Below are positions 41,545-51,039 of a stretch of 64,000 nt of DNA, piece after piece. Origin of the DNA: Lepidostoma basale (taxonomy: Eukaryota; Arthropoda; Insecta; Trichoptera; Lepidostomatidae); the NCBI GenBank assembly GCA_022606425.2, contig JAHDVF020000727.1:186001-250000 (forward strand), read 5' to 3'. How positions within the stretch are numbered: the first letter of the stretch is position 1; every line of letters begins with the position of its first letter. A program made the position numbers and the translations under genes. The notes under the pieces were generated by a model, which saw nothing but the letters and a program-made list of their open reading frames with translations, was not told the DNA's origin and did not search any database.

Positions 41545-41850
41545 AAGTTTTATTTCATTCTGTGGGAATGACACGTTTCGCTTTGTTATGTCTTTGATAA
41601 TGCCTAAGCAAAGTATTATCAAAGGCAATTCAATAACATTTTATTTATTTTTACATTTTATAAATTCTTAGACATGCGAAACATGTCATTCGCATAAATT
41701 AAAATAAAAGTTCTAGAAAACAGGCGTTTTAATTCTAATAAATTATTTAATATGGAGCTTTACATAATTCTTCAAGAAACAATAAATAACATAAAATAAA
41801 AGAATGCTTCTAGAAAACAGACAATAATTCGTATTAATTTGTTATGTACC
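41545..41850. mobile_element. Family B repeat, opposed pair
   Basis: The left half is reversed (CTAGAAGTTTTATTTCATTC, GGGAATGACACGTTTCGC). The right half is forward (GCGAAACATGTCATTCGCAT, AAAAGTTCTAGAAAACAGGC, TATGGAGCTTTACATAATTC). Both keep GAAAC-(A/G)TGTC. The centre holds TTTGATAATGCC twice in opposite orientation. A further piece (TTCTAGAAAACAGACAATAA) follows at 41808. Confidence 0.72.
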
Positions 41851-42837
41851 TTTTGGAACGCAGCAACAAAATTATAATTAAGCATATCTTTATCTTGTGT
41901 GGACTTCCTGTTCCCCCTAATCTATCGAAAAACAATATTATTTAAACATGCTGTGAATATGGACTTTGAAAGCTCAACGGAACTTATGCACTTTGCATGT
42001 AGCAAAGTCCAGGATATTATCTTAATGTTCCTTGATAACTCCTGTATTTGTCACACACGTTAATTTTGGAAACGAAGCTTGTAACACACATATTGTATAT
42101 TTATATAATAAATCATCGAGATCCAGTCGATCGGGCATTTTCATTTTGAAAGACCGTAACAAATTATTCATAGATTGGCCTAGACTTTGATCTTCTGGCG
42201 CAAAGAAGTTTAACTGTAATGAGTATTCCTCTTATATACATATGTTTAAAATATGTTAGAAATGTGACATAACCTTAAAAAACGCGAGTTCGTTATTTGT
42301 TTAGTCCAATCTTTTGCCTTCGTTTAAATAAAATTTCATTTAAGTTTACAATTCTTGAAAAACCCAAACATTAAATCATTGTAGCTACCAAATTCAACTG
42401 CAATGTGTAAATAAAAATGCCAAACCGCTGCGTGGTGCAAACAGTACCTAACGTGAAACGCGAGTACATTGTCGAGAGCGAAAACTTTCAAAGGGTTGAA
42501 CCGAGAGGAAACGATTTTTTCAGAGTACTTAAGATGAAAAGAGTGCAGAGAAAAATGAAACGATAGACGATACACAGGGAGGTGCGGCTTAGACAGAGAT
42601 AAATGAAGTGATAGAGAAAAGCGTAAAATAACATAAAAGAAGACTTTGAGGGAGGAAACATTTCTCCAGATATTCTTCTGCCATTACTGCAAAATGCCCG
42701 GAGAAAATTTATTTTGCCACTTAACACTTTTTTGTCTTTAAAGGATACATATAACTTTCAAGACTAACAATTTTGTATATACAAAAAATGTGTGTTCAAT
42801 AATCATTTTTCTTAAAAAACATTTCTTTAAGATAATC
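41851..42837. other. Mostly unique sequence
   Basis: A worn piece at 42190-42240 (TCTTCTGGCGCAAAGAAGTT) resembles the reversed Jockey 3' end of 39.8 kb. Complementary frames at 42336-42727 are unrecognised. Confidence 0.45.
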
Positions 42838-42975
42838 AAATGATTTTACTGAAATCTCTTGATGGAAGTTCATTTTAAATAATAATTAAATAGAACGATG
42901 TTTTTTAACTGCTTTCACTTTTGTCTTTATTTCGACAGCGACCAGTTTCGCCAGGTCCGCTGGCATCGACATACT
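42838..42975 (-). repeat. Hammerhead-type repeat, family C
   Basis: The minus strand has TGCCAG-CGGA-CCTGGC then GAAAC, TGGTC and GCTGTCGAAATAAAGACAAA. Stem II, GAAA and GTC are present. The first box reads TGTCGA-like and is degenerate. The family C tail CTGAAATCTCTTGATGGAAG is at the plus-strand left. Confidence 0.65.
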
Positions 42976-44071
42976 GGTAAAACTATTACAAACTGAGTCA
43001 TTTTTATACATACAGATCAGAGGTGGTAAACATGATTCTACACAATAATAATCTTAAAATTATTTTGTAAATTTATTGAATTTTAATATTGGTGTTGCAT
43101 TTATTTTAAAGAATTTGTATTCAATATTATGTATTAAAATTTTTATTATAGCTAAAATTTCTTTAAAACAATAATTTTAGAACATGAATTTCTATTTTTA
43201 AAGAATAGTTTATTATAAATGTATCCATATAACCCAATTTATTTTAAATAAAAAAATAATAAAAAATAAGCATTTAAATCTTTAATTTATTCACATCCCA
43301 CAAAATGTGTCGTTCTCATTAAGACTTATAATTATCACATTTAACTTTTTTTCATATAAATAAAACTTAAAATTATTTTTTACCTACTACATATTTACTT
43401 TTGCTGTTGATAACTTCTATTTGACATTTTTTTAAATTTAATTGATTTATTTATATCAGATATATTTAAAAATAAGAAGAAGAAGATTAATATTTATTTT
43501 CTTTACAATTATTTCTTCATTTATCTTCTCATATGTTTTTACCATCAGAGTGTTTCATTCATCAAATCTTTAAATATTTTATTCAATCTGTCTTAGTTTA
43601 ACTTCAATTTCGTTTCATACTGTCTCTGTTAATTATTCTATTCATTTATATTAGTGATAGCATAATATGCATTACTTTATTAAAACTGTGTCTTTTTTTT
43701 CATATATGTGATAAAATCGCTGTATGTTACTCTTAATAAATAAATAAATCTTCTTCTAGATGTCAATGGCAAGGCATTTCATTAATTTTTTGTGATATAA
43801 GGCTCGGATGAGTCCTTTAATTGTTATATTTTTATGAACACCGCACGTCGAGGCACCTTCATTGCCTTGATTCTTTCATAATTGTATATGATTATTTAAA
43901 ACTTACGGCCTCTTTTAAAATCGGGTTTCTATACTCTTTCATATGCAGATTAATTAAACATTCGTTTAAGAAATTTATTTATACCGCATTTACTATTCTA
44001 ACGTCATCTCTTTTGCCAATTTTTCGCATCACTTCCTTAGGATTATTTGATCAAGTAAACATCCTTATATT
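42976..44071. other. Very A+T-rich sequence with a Jockey tail fragment
   Basis: At 43213-43275, AAATGTATCCATATAACCCA and an A/T-rich tail match the 3' untranslated end of the Jockey copy at 61160. The 124-codon frame at 43821 is A+T-driven and overlaps the palindrome at its end. Confidence 0.5.
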
Positions 44072-44133
44072 TTATTTGTCTTTTTCTTTTTTTATATGCT
44101 TTGTGTATACAATACTATTGAAATTACATATCC

Positions 44134-44164
44134 GACATGTTTCGGACAACCAGTCCTTCTTCAG
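44134..44164 (-). ncRNA. Hammerhead ribozyme motif (left arm)
   Basis: The minus strand reads CTGAAGA, A, GGAC-TGGTT-GTCC, GAAAC, ATGTC. Core boxes and the GTC cleavage triplet are canonical. Stem II is a perfect 4-bp stem and stem III the palindrome ACATGT. Confidence 0.87.
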
Positions 44165-44204
44165 TGATACATATTATCAAGATGTATCTTTATAATATGT
44201 ATCA

Positions 44205-44235
44205 CTGAAGAAGGACTGGTTGTCCGAAACATGTC
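44205..44235 (+). ncRNA. Hammerhead ribozyme motif (right arm)
   Basis: The plus strand reads CTGAAGA, A, GGAC-TGGTT-GTCC, GAAAC, ATGTC, identical to its inverted partner over 31 bases. Transcripts of either strand would contain one ribozyme and the antisense of the other. Confidence 0.88.
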
Positions 44236-44302
44236 TGATGTGTAATTTTAATAGGGTTGTATACACAATGTATACAAAAAAGAAAAAGACAAATAAAACA
44301 CC

Positions 44303-45010
44303 TACAACACAAAGTATGGCGAACATAGAAGAAAATCATTATATTTGTTTAAGTACTTCAATAATGTGTTATTGCAATTTTTTTTAAGAAATAAAAAAAG
44401 GTTGAATTTGATAGCACGAATTCCAAAAACAACATTCTGCACTGCCTGTTGTACAATTGATAACATGTGGTTAAGCTCACTATAAACCGTGCAAAGAGCT
44501 TTATTTTTAAGCAGCAACGGATTTAAAATAAACTGGCCACACAATTCTGAACGCGTTATGAAAATAATGACATTACGTAAAAAAATACAGTGACAAGGAG
44601 AATTAACAGCCAGCGAGGTCGCTCGTAGTACGTCACATAGTAGATTACTTACGAGTTCGTGGAACAGCAAAACAGTTATAAATATCACCGAACACGTGGT
44701 TATTCGTACAAAAAAAGTAAAGCTATTGTAGACAGATACTAGCAGTAATATTAATAGTTTTGCTTACTCATTCAAAAGTATTTGCAGAAATAAAAGTTCA
44801 CATAAATGAAAATGTCTGTCTTCTAGTCTAGTCATTCATTTATATTAATTATTTTATTTGGAGTTAAACACCATTGTTCAAAAAACAATATATAAAAAAA
44901 TAAAAATACCACTAATATTATAAAAATTAGTTAACAAATTTTAATATTTATTTTTTTAATATATATGTAATTTAAATTGTTAATTTTATTTCGTTGTTAC
45001 CCACATTCAA
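44303..45010. other. Mostly unique sequence
   Basis: A minus-strand 128-codon frame (44302-44688) has no recognised domain. A family B tail remnant (TATTTTATTTGGAGTTAAAC) is at about 44850. Confidence 0.45.
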
Positions 45011-45015
45011 TATTT

Positions 45016-45075
45016 TCTAACTAATCGTTATGCCGTTTCTCCACAGGGATATACGGAGAGGAATGACCGCCCTAT
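45016..45075 (-). repeat. Family A LINE 3' terminal fragment
   Basis: TCTAACTAATCGTTATGCCG then GGATATACGGAGAGGAATGA; about 60 bp of the reversed 3' end. Confidence 0.6.
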
Positions 45076-45384
45076 TTTTCAATAAAGACAGTCATCTTGT
45101 TTTTATTTTATTTTATTTATTGTTGTTATCTAAGTATCACTTTTATCTAACACCTACGAAATAAGTAAAAACTGTACATGTCCGTGTTATAATTGTAAGA
45201 TAGTGACATTTATAATAAAACTTTAATTTTAACTCTTGTATTATGCATACATAAGTGTATATTTGTTGTATTTTACTATTATAACTAAACTAGTTTACTG
45301 CATTTGATATTGCCCTAGAATATTCACTTTTTTATGTATACAACAGGTCGTTTGAACTCCATTACTGTACACAAATTATTTTTT

Positions 45385-45556
45385 AGCTATTATATTGAGT
45401 TTTGTGACATGTGATAGGTAGCTAATCTATCACCATTTTATTGTCACATGAATTCCACACCAGACCAAAGACAGTGTGACAATCACATTGCCATCGCCAG
45501 GAATCGAACTCGGAACCTTCGGTATGGAAATCAGAGCTCTTACCACTCTGCCACTT
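45385..45556 (-). mobile_element. SINE1 copy
   Basis: The minus strand has GGCAGAGTGGTAAGAGCTCT (box A region), CCGAGTTCGATTCCTGGCGA (good box B), and the body TCACATGTCACAAAACTCAA. The head is slightly truncated and the tail is lost. Confidence 0.85.
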
Positions 45557-45569
45557 ATTTATAATATCA

Positions 45570-45770
45570 TGAAACTTCCTGAAAATATACGTTTCCTCGA
45601 AATATATTTTTTTATGTTGTTTTAAAAATTATAAATTAAAATACAATTGCTGTTTACTAAAGAATAAAACTTATTATTTCTTAAACAGTGGTGTAAAAAT
45701 CTAAGTGCTAAGGCATTATACAAATGTTTGTTAATGTCTTAGTAAAAAATTCTCAAAAATAAAATAAGAT
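45570..45770. repeat. Family B repeat remnants
   Basis: The reversed piece ATGAAACTTCCTGAAAATAT then CGTTTCCTCGAAATATATTT, and CTAAGTGCTAAGGCATTATA further right, resemble family B halves in opposition. No complete ribozyme-like core. Confidence 0.5.
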
Positions 45771-46910
45771 TTCTTGAAAACTAACATATTCATCGATGAA
45801 AAATAAATGTTTTCAGAAAATGAATACTTTCCTAGGTTTTGAAATATTATATAGTCGAAGAAATTCACGCCTAAGATTGCAAAATCGGAACACTTTGATG
45901 ACTGGTTTTGCAGCAAGTTAGCATTCATTAGATCGTCATAATACTTAAGCCACGACAAGTGACTGTGTGGTGATTGTTATTATCGTATTAGTTAATATAC
46001 ATTAAATATCTTTCAACACGCTATAGTAAATATTCAAGCGGAATCTTTATTTTATGAAAATCTTTCTAACCTGTATAAGTGACCAAATTTTTTCGAGGTT
46101 CTCCTCATTCACACTTATGTTACAAACAAATCTTGAAATTTGATAAATTTGAGCAAACTGACACATATGATAACATAATAACGTAAGTTAAAACGATTAT
46201 CATATGGGGGGAACCTAAAATTTGAACCAAACATTTTTTTAAATGTCATATCAATCTTAAAGTGTTTGACAAATTACTTTGGTATAGAGCTTCATAGAAA
46301 TTAGTGCAGTCAGTGGCGCGGCACAAGCGGGTACCCGCCCGTGTCACCTGTCACTCAGGGAGCGGCACCGTGACCGGATCGCTTCCTGCGCGGGCTCGTC
46401 CTCCTGTCTTGTCCCGTAGATTGGCAAAACCACCAGAGTAGCAAACAGCCTCAATTTGACTAGTTAGGTAATCAATATGTAACAAAATTCAGTGAGTAAT
46501 CAATATATAAACATTCTTCTGATAAAAGACATGTATTGATCGTAATTGAAGATATGCGAATTAATAAATAAAAAAATAAGGAAAAGGTAATAAATTATGG
46601 GATAAAAATTATTACGATGAAAAGTTTATTTATTGTTTCTCATTGTTCTGAGAATTTGCTCTATTGTAAAATTGTATTTAAATATTAGCATTTATCACTT
46701 ATCTCGCTGAAAGTATTATCAACACTAACAGGAATACAATTCCAATTATTTTGTGAAAAATTAAAGTAAAAGAACAAAATAAAATATTTTGAATCAAAAA
46801 TGACTTTTTGTGTTGTAAGTGTTAATTTATTTTTAATTTAAAAATTAACATCCTTAGAGATATTTCTTCATTGAGTCAATGTCAATGATTCCTTTCCAAA
46901 ACCTTAGAAG
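45771..46910. other. Mostly unique sequence
   Basis: A short G+C-rich patch at 46305-46440 begins CAGTGGCGCGGCACAAGC, hAT-like in its first bases, but no opposite end was found. Otherwise A+T-rich. Confidence 0.45.
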
Positions 46911-46914
46911 CACG

Positions 46915-47200
46915 AATGAAGAATGAATGAAGAAAGAATGGTAAAAAATTATATGTTAACGATGTAAATGGAACCAGAAATATAGGAAGACCGAGGAAAA
47001 AGTGGCACGATCAAATAAATCAAATATTGAATGTCGGCCATGTGAGGAGTCAAAGAAACCGACACGCGTGCATGATAAGATGTATGAATGTTGCGGAAGC
47101 GAGAGAAATGTCAGGAAAGAAAAGTGTGGCAGTCCATTCTTTCTGCCTACCCCTTCGAGGAGATGGCGTGATGGTTAGTTAGTTTTAGTTAGTTAGTTAG
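46915..47200 (+). mobile_element. Family A LINE 3' end with (TTAG)n tail
   Basis: Encodes in broken frame RMVKNYMLTM-like, GTRNIGRPRKKWHDQINQI, LNVGHVRSQRNRHACMI and the CAGTCCATTCTTTCTGCCTA end, then GATGGTTAGTTAGTTTTAGT and TAGTTAGTTAG. Well conserved in sequence but 5'-truncated. Confidence 0.85.
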
Positions 47201-47689
47201 AAATTAGATCGCTTAGACGAATATGTAGTTAAGCTGTATATGAAATAGTGTCAAATCTAAATTGATCTAAAAATACAATATTTATTATATATGAATTAAA
47301 ACAGCATGTGGTTATAAGGCATGACATTCATTACAATGTAATGAATTTTTATATTCGAAACATTATAAGAGAAGATAAAGCAACCTACAACAGAGTATAA
47401 TTAACGGCTTAATGCAACATGTGAAAGCAGATGTTAATAATAAATGTTATTTATTGAGAAAATAGAAATCTTAATACATAAACCCGTTAATTTATGATGC
47501 ATTGCTGACAGTCAATCCTTTATACAGCACAGCGGTTAACGCACGCAGAAATATTATATAAGGTCACAAGTTAAGTTTCACTTAACTGGCGATGATAGTT
47601 ATTTGTTTTTAAATTATTTCCATATTTTTATCTAGTCAAAATAATAGACTAAATTCTACAAATATTCCCTTTTCTTATGACTTCTGATG
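47201..47689. other. A+T-rich sequence, no feature seen
   Basis: No repeat or gene recognised. Confidence 0.5.
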
Positions 47690-48085
47690 TTCTTTCCTGG
47701 CATAGTTGTCTCGATTCCTCAACATTCATACATAATGTAATGTACGCACGTCGACTCCTCACTTGATCTTCTTTCTTTAAAAAAAATGTTATTTAAATTT
47801 TCAAGTTAGAAGTTCATTGTAATTAATGAAAATGAGAATAGAATCATTTATTTATTATAATTTTCATTAATTACTTCTTTCTTCGTTCATTCTTTCCATG
47901 TGTTAAAATCTTAATGATCTTTTCATTAATTTGTTCTTTTGTACTGCATCATATTCTTATATAATTTGACACTATATGATTCGTCTAAGAGATCTCATTT
48001 CTACTACATTTATTATAATTTTATCCATCTTTTACCAGTTCCATGTTTCACTTCCATACATTAGGTTCGGTACAAAATTTACTAA
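47690..48085 (-). pseudogene. Family A LINE fragment split by a 96-bp repeat
   Basis: Minus-strand blocks in order: NMELVKDG-like, AVEMRSLRRI-like, then the ERMNEERS-like part, and RRACITLCMNVEESRQLCQE. Between them is an insertion at 47778-47873. Confidence 0.7.
47778..47873. mobile_element. 96-bp insertion with 10-bp target duplication
   Basis: Flanked by CTTCTTTCTT at 47768-47777 and 47874-47883. It contains AAGTTAGAAGTTCATTGTAA, resembling the family C tail, so it is probably a severely truncated family C copy. Confidence 0.6.
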
Positions 48086-48163
48086 TAATCGTATCAAAAT
48101 ATTAGGTATTTTCGAATGTGGCATTAAAAGACGGTAAGCCTAACCAACTAGATAATTTTATAC

Positions 48164-48330
48164 AGTAGAACGAACCTTAATATAACAAATGACTCGATTT
48201 AACGATTTTTTTTAATCCCCTTGAACTAGTCATAGCATAACAACGCACCTCAATATAACAAATCACTCGATATACTGATTTTTTTAAACTCCTTGAGATT
48301 CGTTATATTGAGATTATGTTATATTTAATG
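48164..48330. mobile_element. Probable pogo/Tigger-type MITE
   Basis: Starts TA-CAGTAGAACGAACCTTAA then TATAAC. The sequence repeats internally (CCTCAATATAACAAATCACT) and ends with the reverse pattern GTTATATTGAGATTATGTTA. CAGTAGAAC with TATAAC is typical of pogo-type terminal repeats. The right boundary is uncertain. Confidence 0.55.
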
Positions 48331-49100
48331 AAAACCGTGTACCAATACACAATGCATATGTATTAAATACATACATACTAAATTGTCAGTAGCACCGTTC
48401 GTCGCTGCGACGAGGAAATGTCACTGACACTCAAAACTGACATAAATTGAAGCGAATTCCACGCAAGATTGATTTCGTCAGGTTGTGTGTGTGAGAGAAT
48501 GTGTATATCTGTGAGTGTATGCGCGGTAATGTCCGATAGAGAATGTCAGTGCGGGCGTCCTGCGTAGTGTTCACAGATAAATACGCTGTCACCATAGTCA
48601 TAACTATACTATGGCTAATTAAAATGTATTCCATAGGCAAACTTGTTCATTAATCAAGCAACGCCAGTATATCTCATATGTGTGAATTGAATTTTATCAA
48701 TTTGATATCGAAAATCGATGGTAAATCTGTTTTTCATATTTCGTTTTTCATGTTTCTTCAACACGGAAAAAGTCGACCTTCAAAGCGTCAATCGCGTTAA
48801 GCAGTTTTCTCCCCACCGGTATTGCCAGAAGAAGGTTGGTAATGCATGAGAGATAAAAAAAATCGAAGTTGACACTTTCGAAGATATCTATAACATAAAT
48901 ATGGATCCTCTCCAAGGTGGCAAAGTGCTCAAATAATTCACATAATAAGTGTTTAGATATGGATAAGTGTAAACCCATCCTTTTTTACAAACTATTGATC
49001 CCCAGCTTGCCACAAGAGAAATGCGGTGGGATAAAGCCACTGACAGCTACAAAACTTACACCTTACTGATAAGCTACCAACGTAACTATTCTATTTTAAT
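48331..49100. other. Unique sequence, no gene recognised
   Basis: Moderately mixed composition with frames of 69-76 codons on the minus strand that I do not recognise. No shared repeat. Confidence 0.45.
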
Positions 49101-49104
49101 GAGA

Positions 49105-49200
49105 GCTAAATAACTAACTAATCATCTTCACTATTCTTTCCTGGCATACTTCTCTCGCTTCCTCAACATTCGTGCATTGTGTCATGCACGCACTTCGATT
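49105..49200 (-). repeat. Family A LINE 3' fragment
   Basis: Reversed tail AACTAACTAATCATC, then TTCTTTCCTGGCATACTTCT and CTCAACATTCGTGCATTG. About 95 bp. Confidence 0.7.
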
Positions 49201-49259
49201 ATAATTGGATTATATGAGTATCAGTAAATTTCAACCCCCATCATTCCATATTAAAACTT

Positions 49260-49328
49260 AAGATTTTTTAGTAGATTTCAGACAATGCCAATAAGTTGCC
49301 GAAAGCGGTCCCAACTAAGAAGAATAAA
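49260..49328 (+). repeat. Decayed GAAA-type repeat
   Basis: CAATAAGTTGCCGAAAGCGG then TCCC retains a GAAA-like box and a GTC-like end. No first box is left. Confidence 0.3.
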
Positions 49329-49329
49329 A

Positions 49330-49620
49330 CTAACTAACTAACCAACAATTACGCCGTCTCCCCGAAGGGGTATGCAGAAAGAATGGACCGCCACACTGTA
49401 CTTTCCTGGCATACTTCTTTTGATTCTTGAACATTCATAAAACGTATCACGCTTACATGTCGATTTCTCGTCTCCTCAAGCGACCAACATTTAATATTTG
49501 ATTGATTTTATTGGGACACGTTTTCTCTCAGTCTCCTCTATTTCCAGTTTACGTATTTTACATTTACTTTATTCATTCATTATTTCCTTGTTGTCCAAAT
49601 CATCTTAATGATCTTATAAT
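49330..49620 (-). mobile_element. Family A LINE 3' end
   Basis: Reversed (CTAA)n tail, CCCCGAAGGGGTATGCAGAA, and coding remnants back to the KGSLRWFG-like block near 49610. Frames broken. Confidence 0.8.
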
Positions 49621-49711
49621 TATTTTGGATAAATATTAAATAATCTTTAGCATAAGAATTTTTTTTCACGAGAAGAGCAAGAGAAACGAATATTAAAATA
49701 AAATAAAGTAA

Positions 49712-50208
49712 ATCATTTATATTTTACAGTATAACTTAATATTAATTAATTTTAATCTCTTAGACGAATGTGTGGATACTCTGTGTATGATAGTGTCGAA
49801 TGAACGGATCGAACGGTCGAATGAATGGTGTCATGAACAAAATAATAAAAGGATCATTAAGATCATTAAGAAGATCATTTATATTTTACAGTATAACTTA
49901 ATATTAATTAATTTTAATCTCTTAGACGAATGTGTGTATACTCTGTGTATGATAGTGTCGAATAAAAATATAAGAAGTGAATGCGGTGTGAATGATGGTG
50001 TCATGAACAAAATAATGAAAGGATCATTAACCGTCGCGTTGCCATGTGGTAAATTGAGTTTCCACTGCCAATTCGAGTCAGAGGAATCGACGCGTGTACA
50101 TGACACGATGTATGAATTTTGGGGAAGCGAGAGAAATATGTCATAAAAGAAAAGTGTGGCAGTCCGTTCTTTCTGCCTACCCCTTCGGGGAGTCGGCGTG
50201 ATGGTAAG
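49712..50208 (+). pseudogene. Family A LINE fragment with internal 162-bp tandem duplication
   Basis: Encodes LLDECVYTLCMIVSNKNIRS, ECGVNDGVMNKIMKGSLTVA and RIDACT*HDV*ILGKRE-like remnants, then the 3' end CAGTCCGTTCTTTCTGCCTA and GGCGTGATGGTAAG. The first part is present twice (49712-49873 and 49874-50035), including about 45 bp of non-LINE flank (TATTTTACAGTATAACTTAA). The duplication therefore happened after insertion. Confidence 0.82.
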
Positions 50209-50214
50209 TTATTT

Positions 50215-50870
50215 TTTTTTTTTACATAAAATAAAATAAAATTTAAAAAAATATTCTCAATCAGTGAATGTCAGCATTGCATGAATTTAGCTGGAATTTT
50301 CTTCCAATATTGTGAATTCAAGTGCGACGTTGCGATGTTATGTGGACAATTTGAAAAGTGCATCGCTCTAATGAAATATGGTCCATTCAGTGGCGCGCCC
50401 TTCATCGCCGGCAATCGATTGATTGAATCCGAACGGCATTCCGAAGCCTATTGAAATTTTAATCGCTGTAATACCACAATGGCATTTCTAATTGAATGAC
50501 CATCCGCACTGCCATGAGTTGACGCCATTGCTCACACTGATAACGTATTTCATTTTATATCTACCTATATATTTATATATAATATATTATATAAAAATGT
50601 AAGGTCCTCTTCTTCTTCTATTCTTTGAACTCAATGGACTCGGCAACCAATTGACAGATCTTGGTGATATTTTCACTGTTCATTAATATTATTTATATAA
50701 AGTTAAAGAATATTTGAATATTGTGAATATGACATTTTAATTTTCAAATAAAATATATATTTAAAACAAACATACATTTTATTTAAAAAAATTAAAAAAA
50801 AACTTGATTCACTGATTAAAGGGAAACGTTTGTCCAAGAGATTATTTTAAGTACAATTAAACCAACGACT
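50215..50870. other. Unique sequence with a G+C-richer patch
   Basis: The part 50320-50540 is G+C-richer and not repeated here (GGCAATCGATTGATTGAATC). No frame recognised. Confidence 0.45.
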
Positions 50871-51035
50871 CGATCCTCCTTCAGAGGAACACTTCGGGCC
50901 ACACAAATCATGCCCCCGCATAAACTAACAACCCACCAAATCACCTTCCAACAATGTTCCCATCAGACGTAAGAGGAATAGCCACATGAGCTGAACCTCT
51001 GTAAGCCAGAAGATCCAAGTCCGAGTCCAAGTACT
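50871..51035 (+). pseudogene. Jockey-type LINE 3' end
   Basis: Encodes FRGTLRATQIMPPHKLTTHQ, ITFQQCSHQT-stop, followed by the 3' untranslated AGGAATAGCCACATGAGCTG and CCAGAAGATCCAAGTCCGAG. It is a very close match to the reversed copy at 39780-39960. Strongly 5'-truncated. Confidence 0.8.
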
Positions 51036-51039
51036 TATT

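Larger units (their letters stand above)
44072..44302. mobile_element. Penelope-type repeat, long palindrome with two hammerheads
   Basis: The left arm (TTATTTGTCTTTTTCTTTTT, GTATACAATACTATTGAAAT, then a reversed ribozyme) mirrors the right arm (ribozyme, then AATTTTAATAGGGTTGTATA, AAAAAAGAAAAAGACAAATA). The loop at about 44165-44204 is itself near-palindromic (TGATACATATTAT ... ATAATATGTATCA). This is the best preserved palindrome of the window and the same family as 24488-24712. Confidence 0.85.

Noticed and set aside
43821..44195. 124-codon plus-strand open frame
   Set aside because: It is A+T-driven, has no recognisable domain, and runs into the ribozyme palindrome, so a host gene is unlikely.
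44302..44688. 128-codon minus-strand open frame
   Set aside because: No domain, no supporting context, and A+T-rich composition. Chance frame.
46312..46440. hAT element starting CAGTGGCGCGGC
   Set aside because: No opposite terminal repeat or 8-bp duplication could be found.
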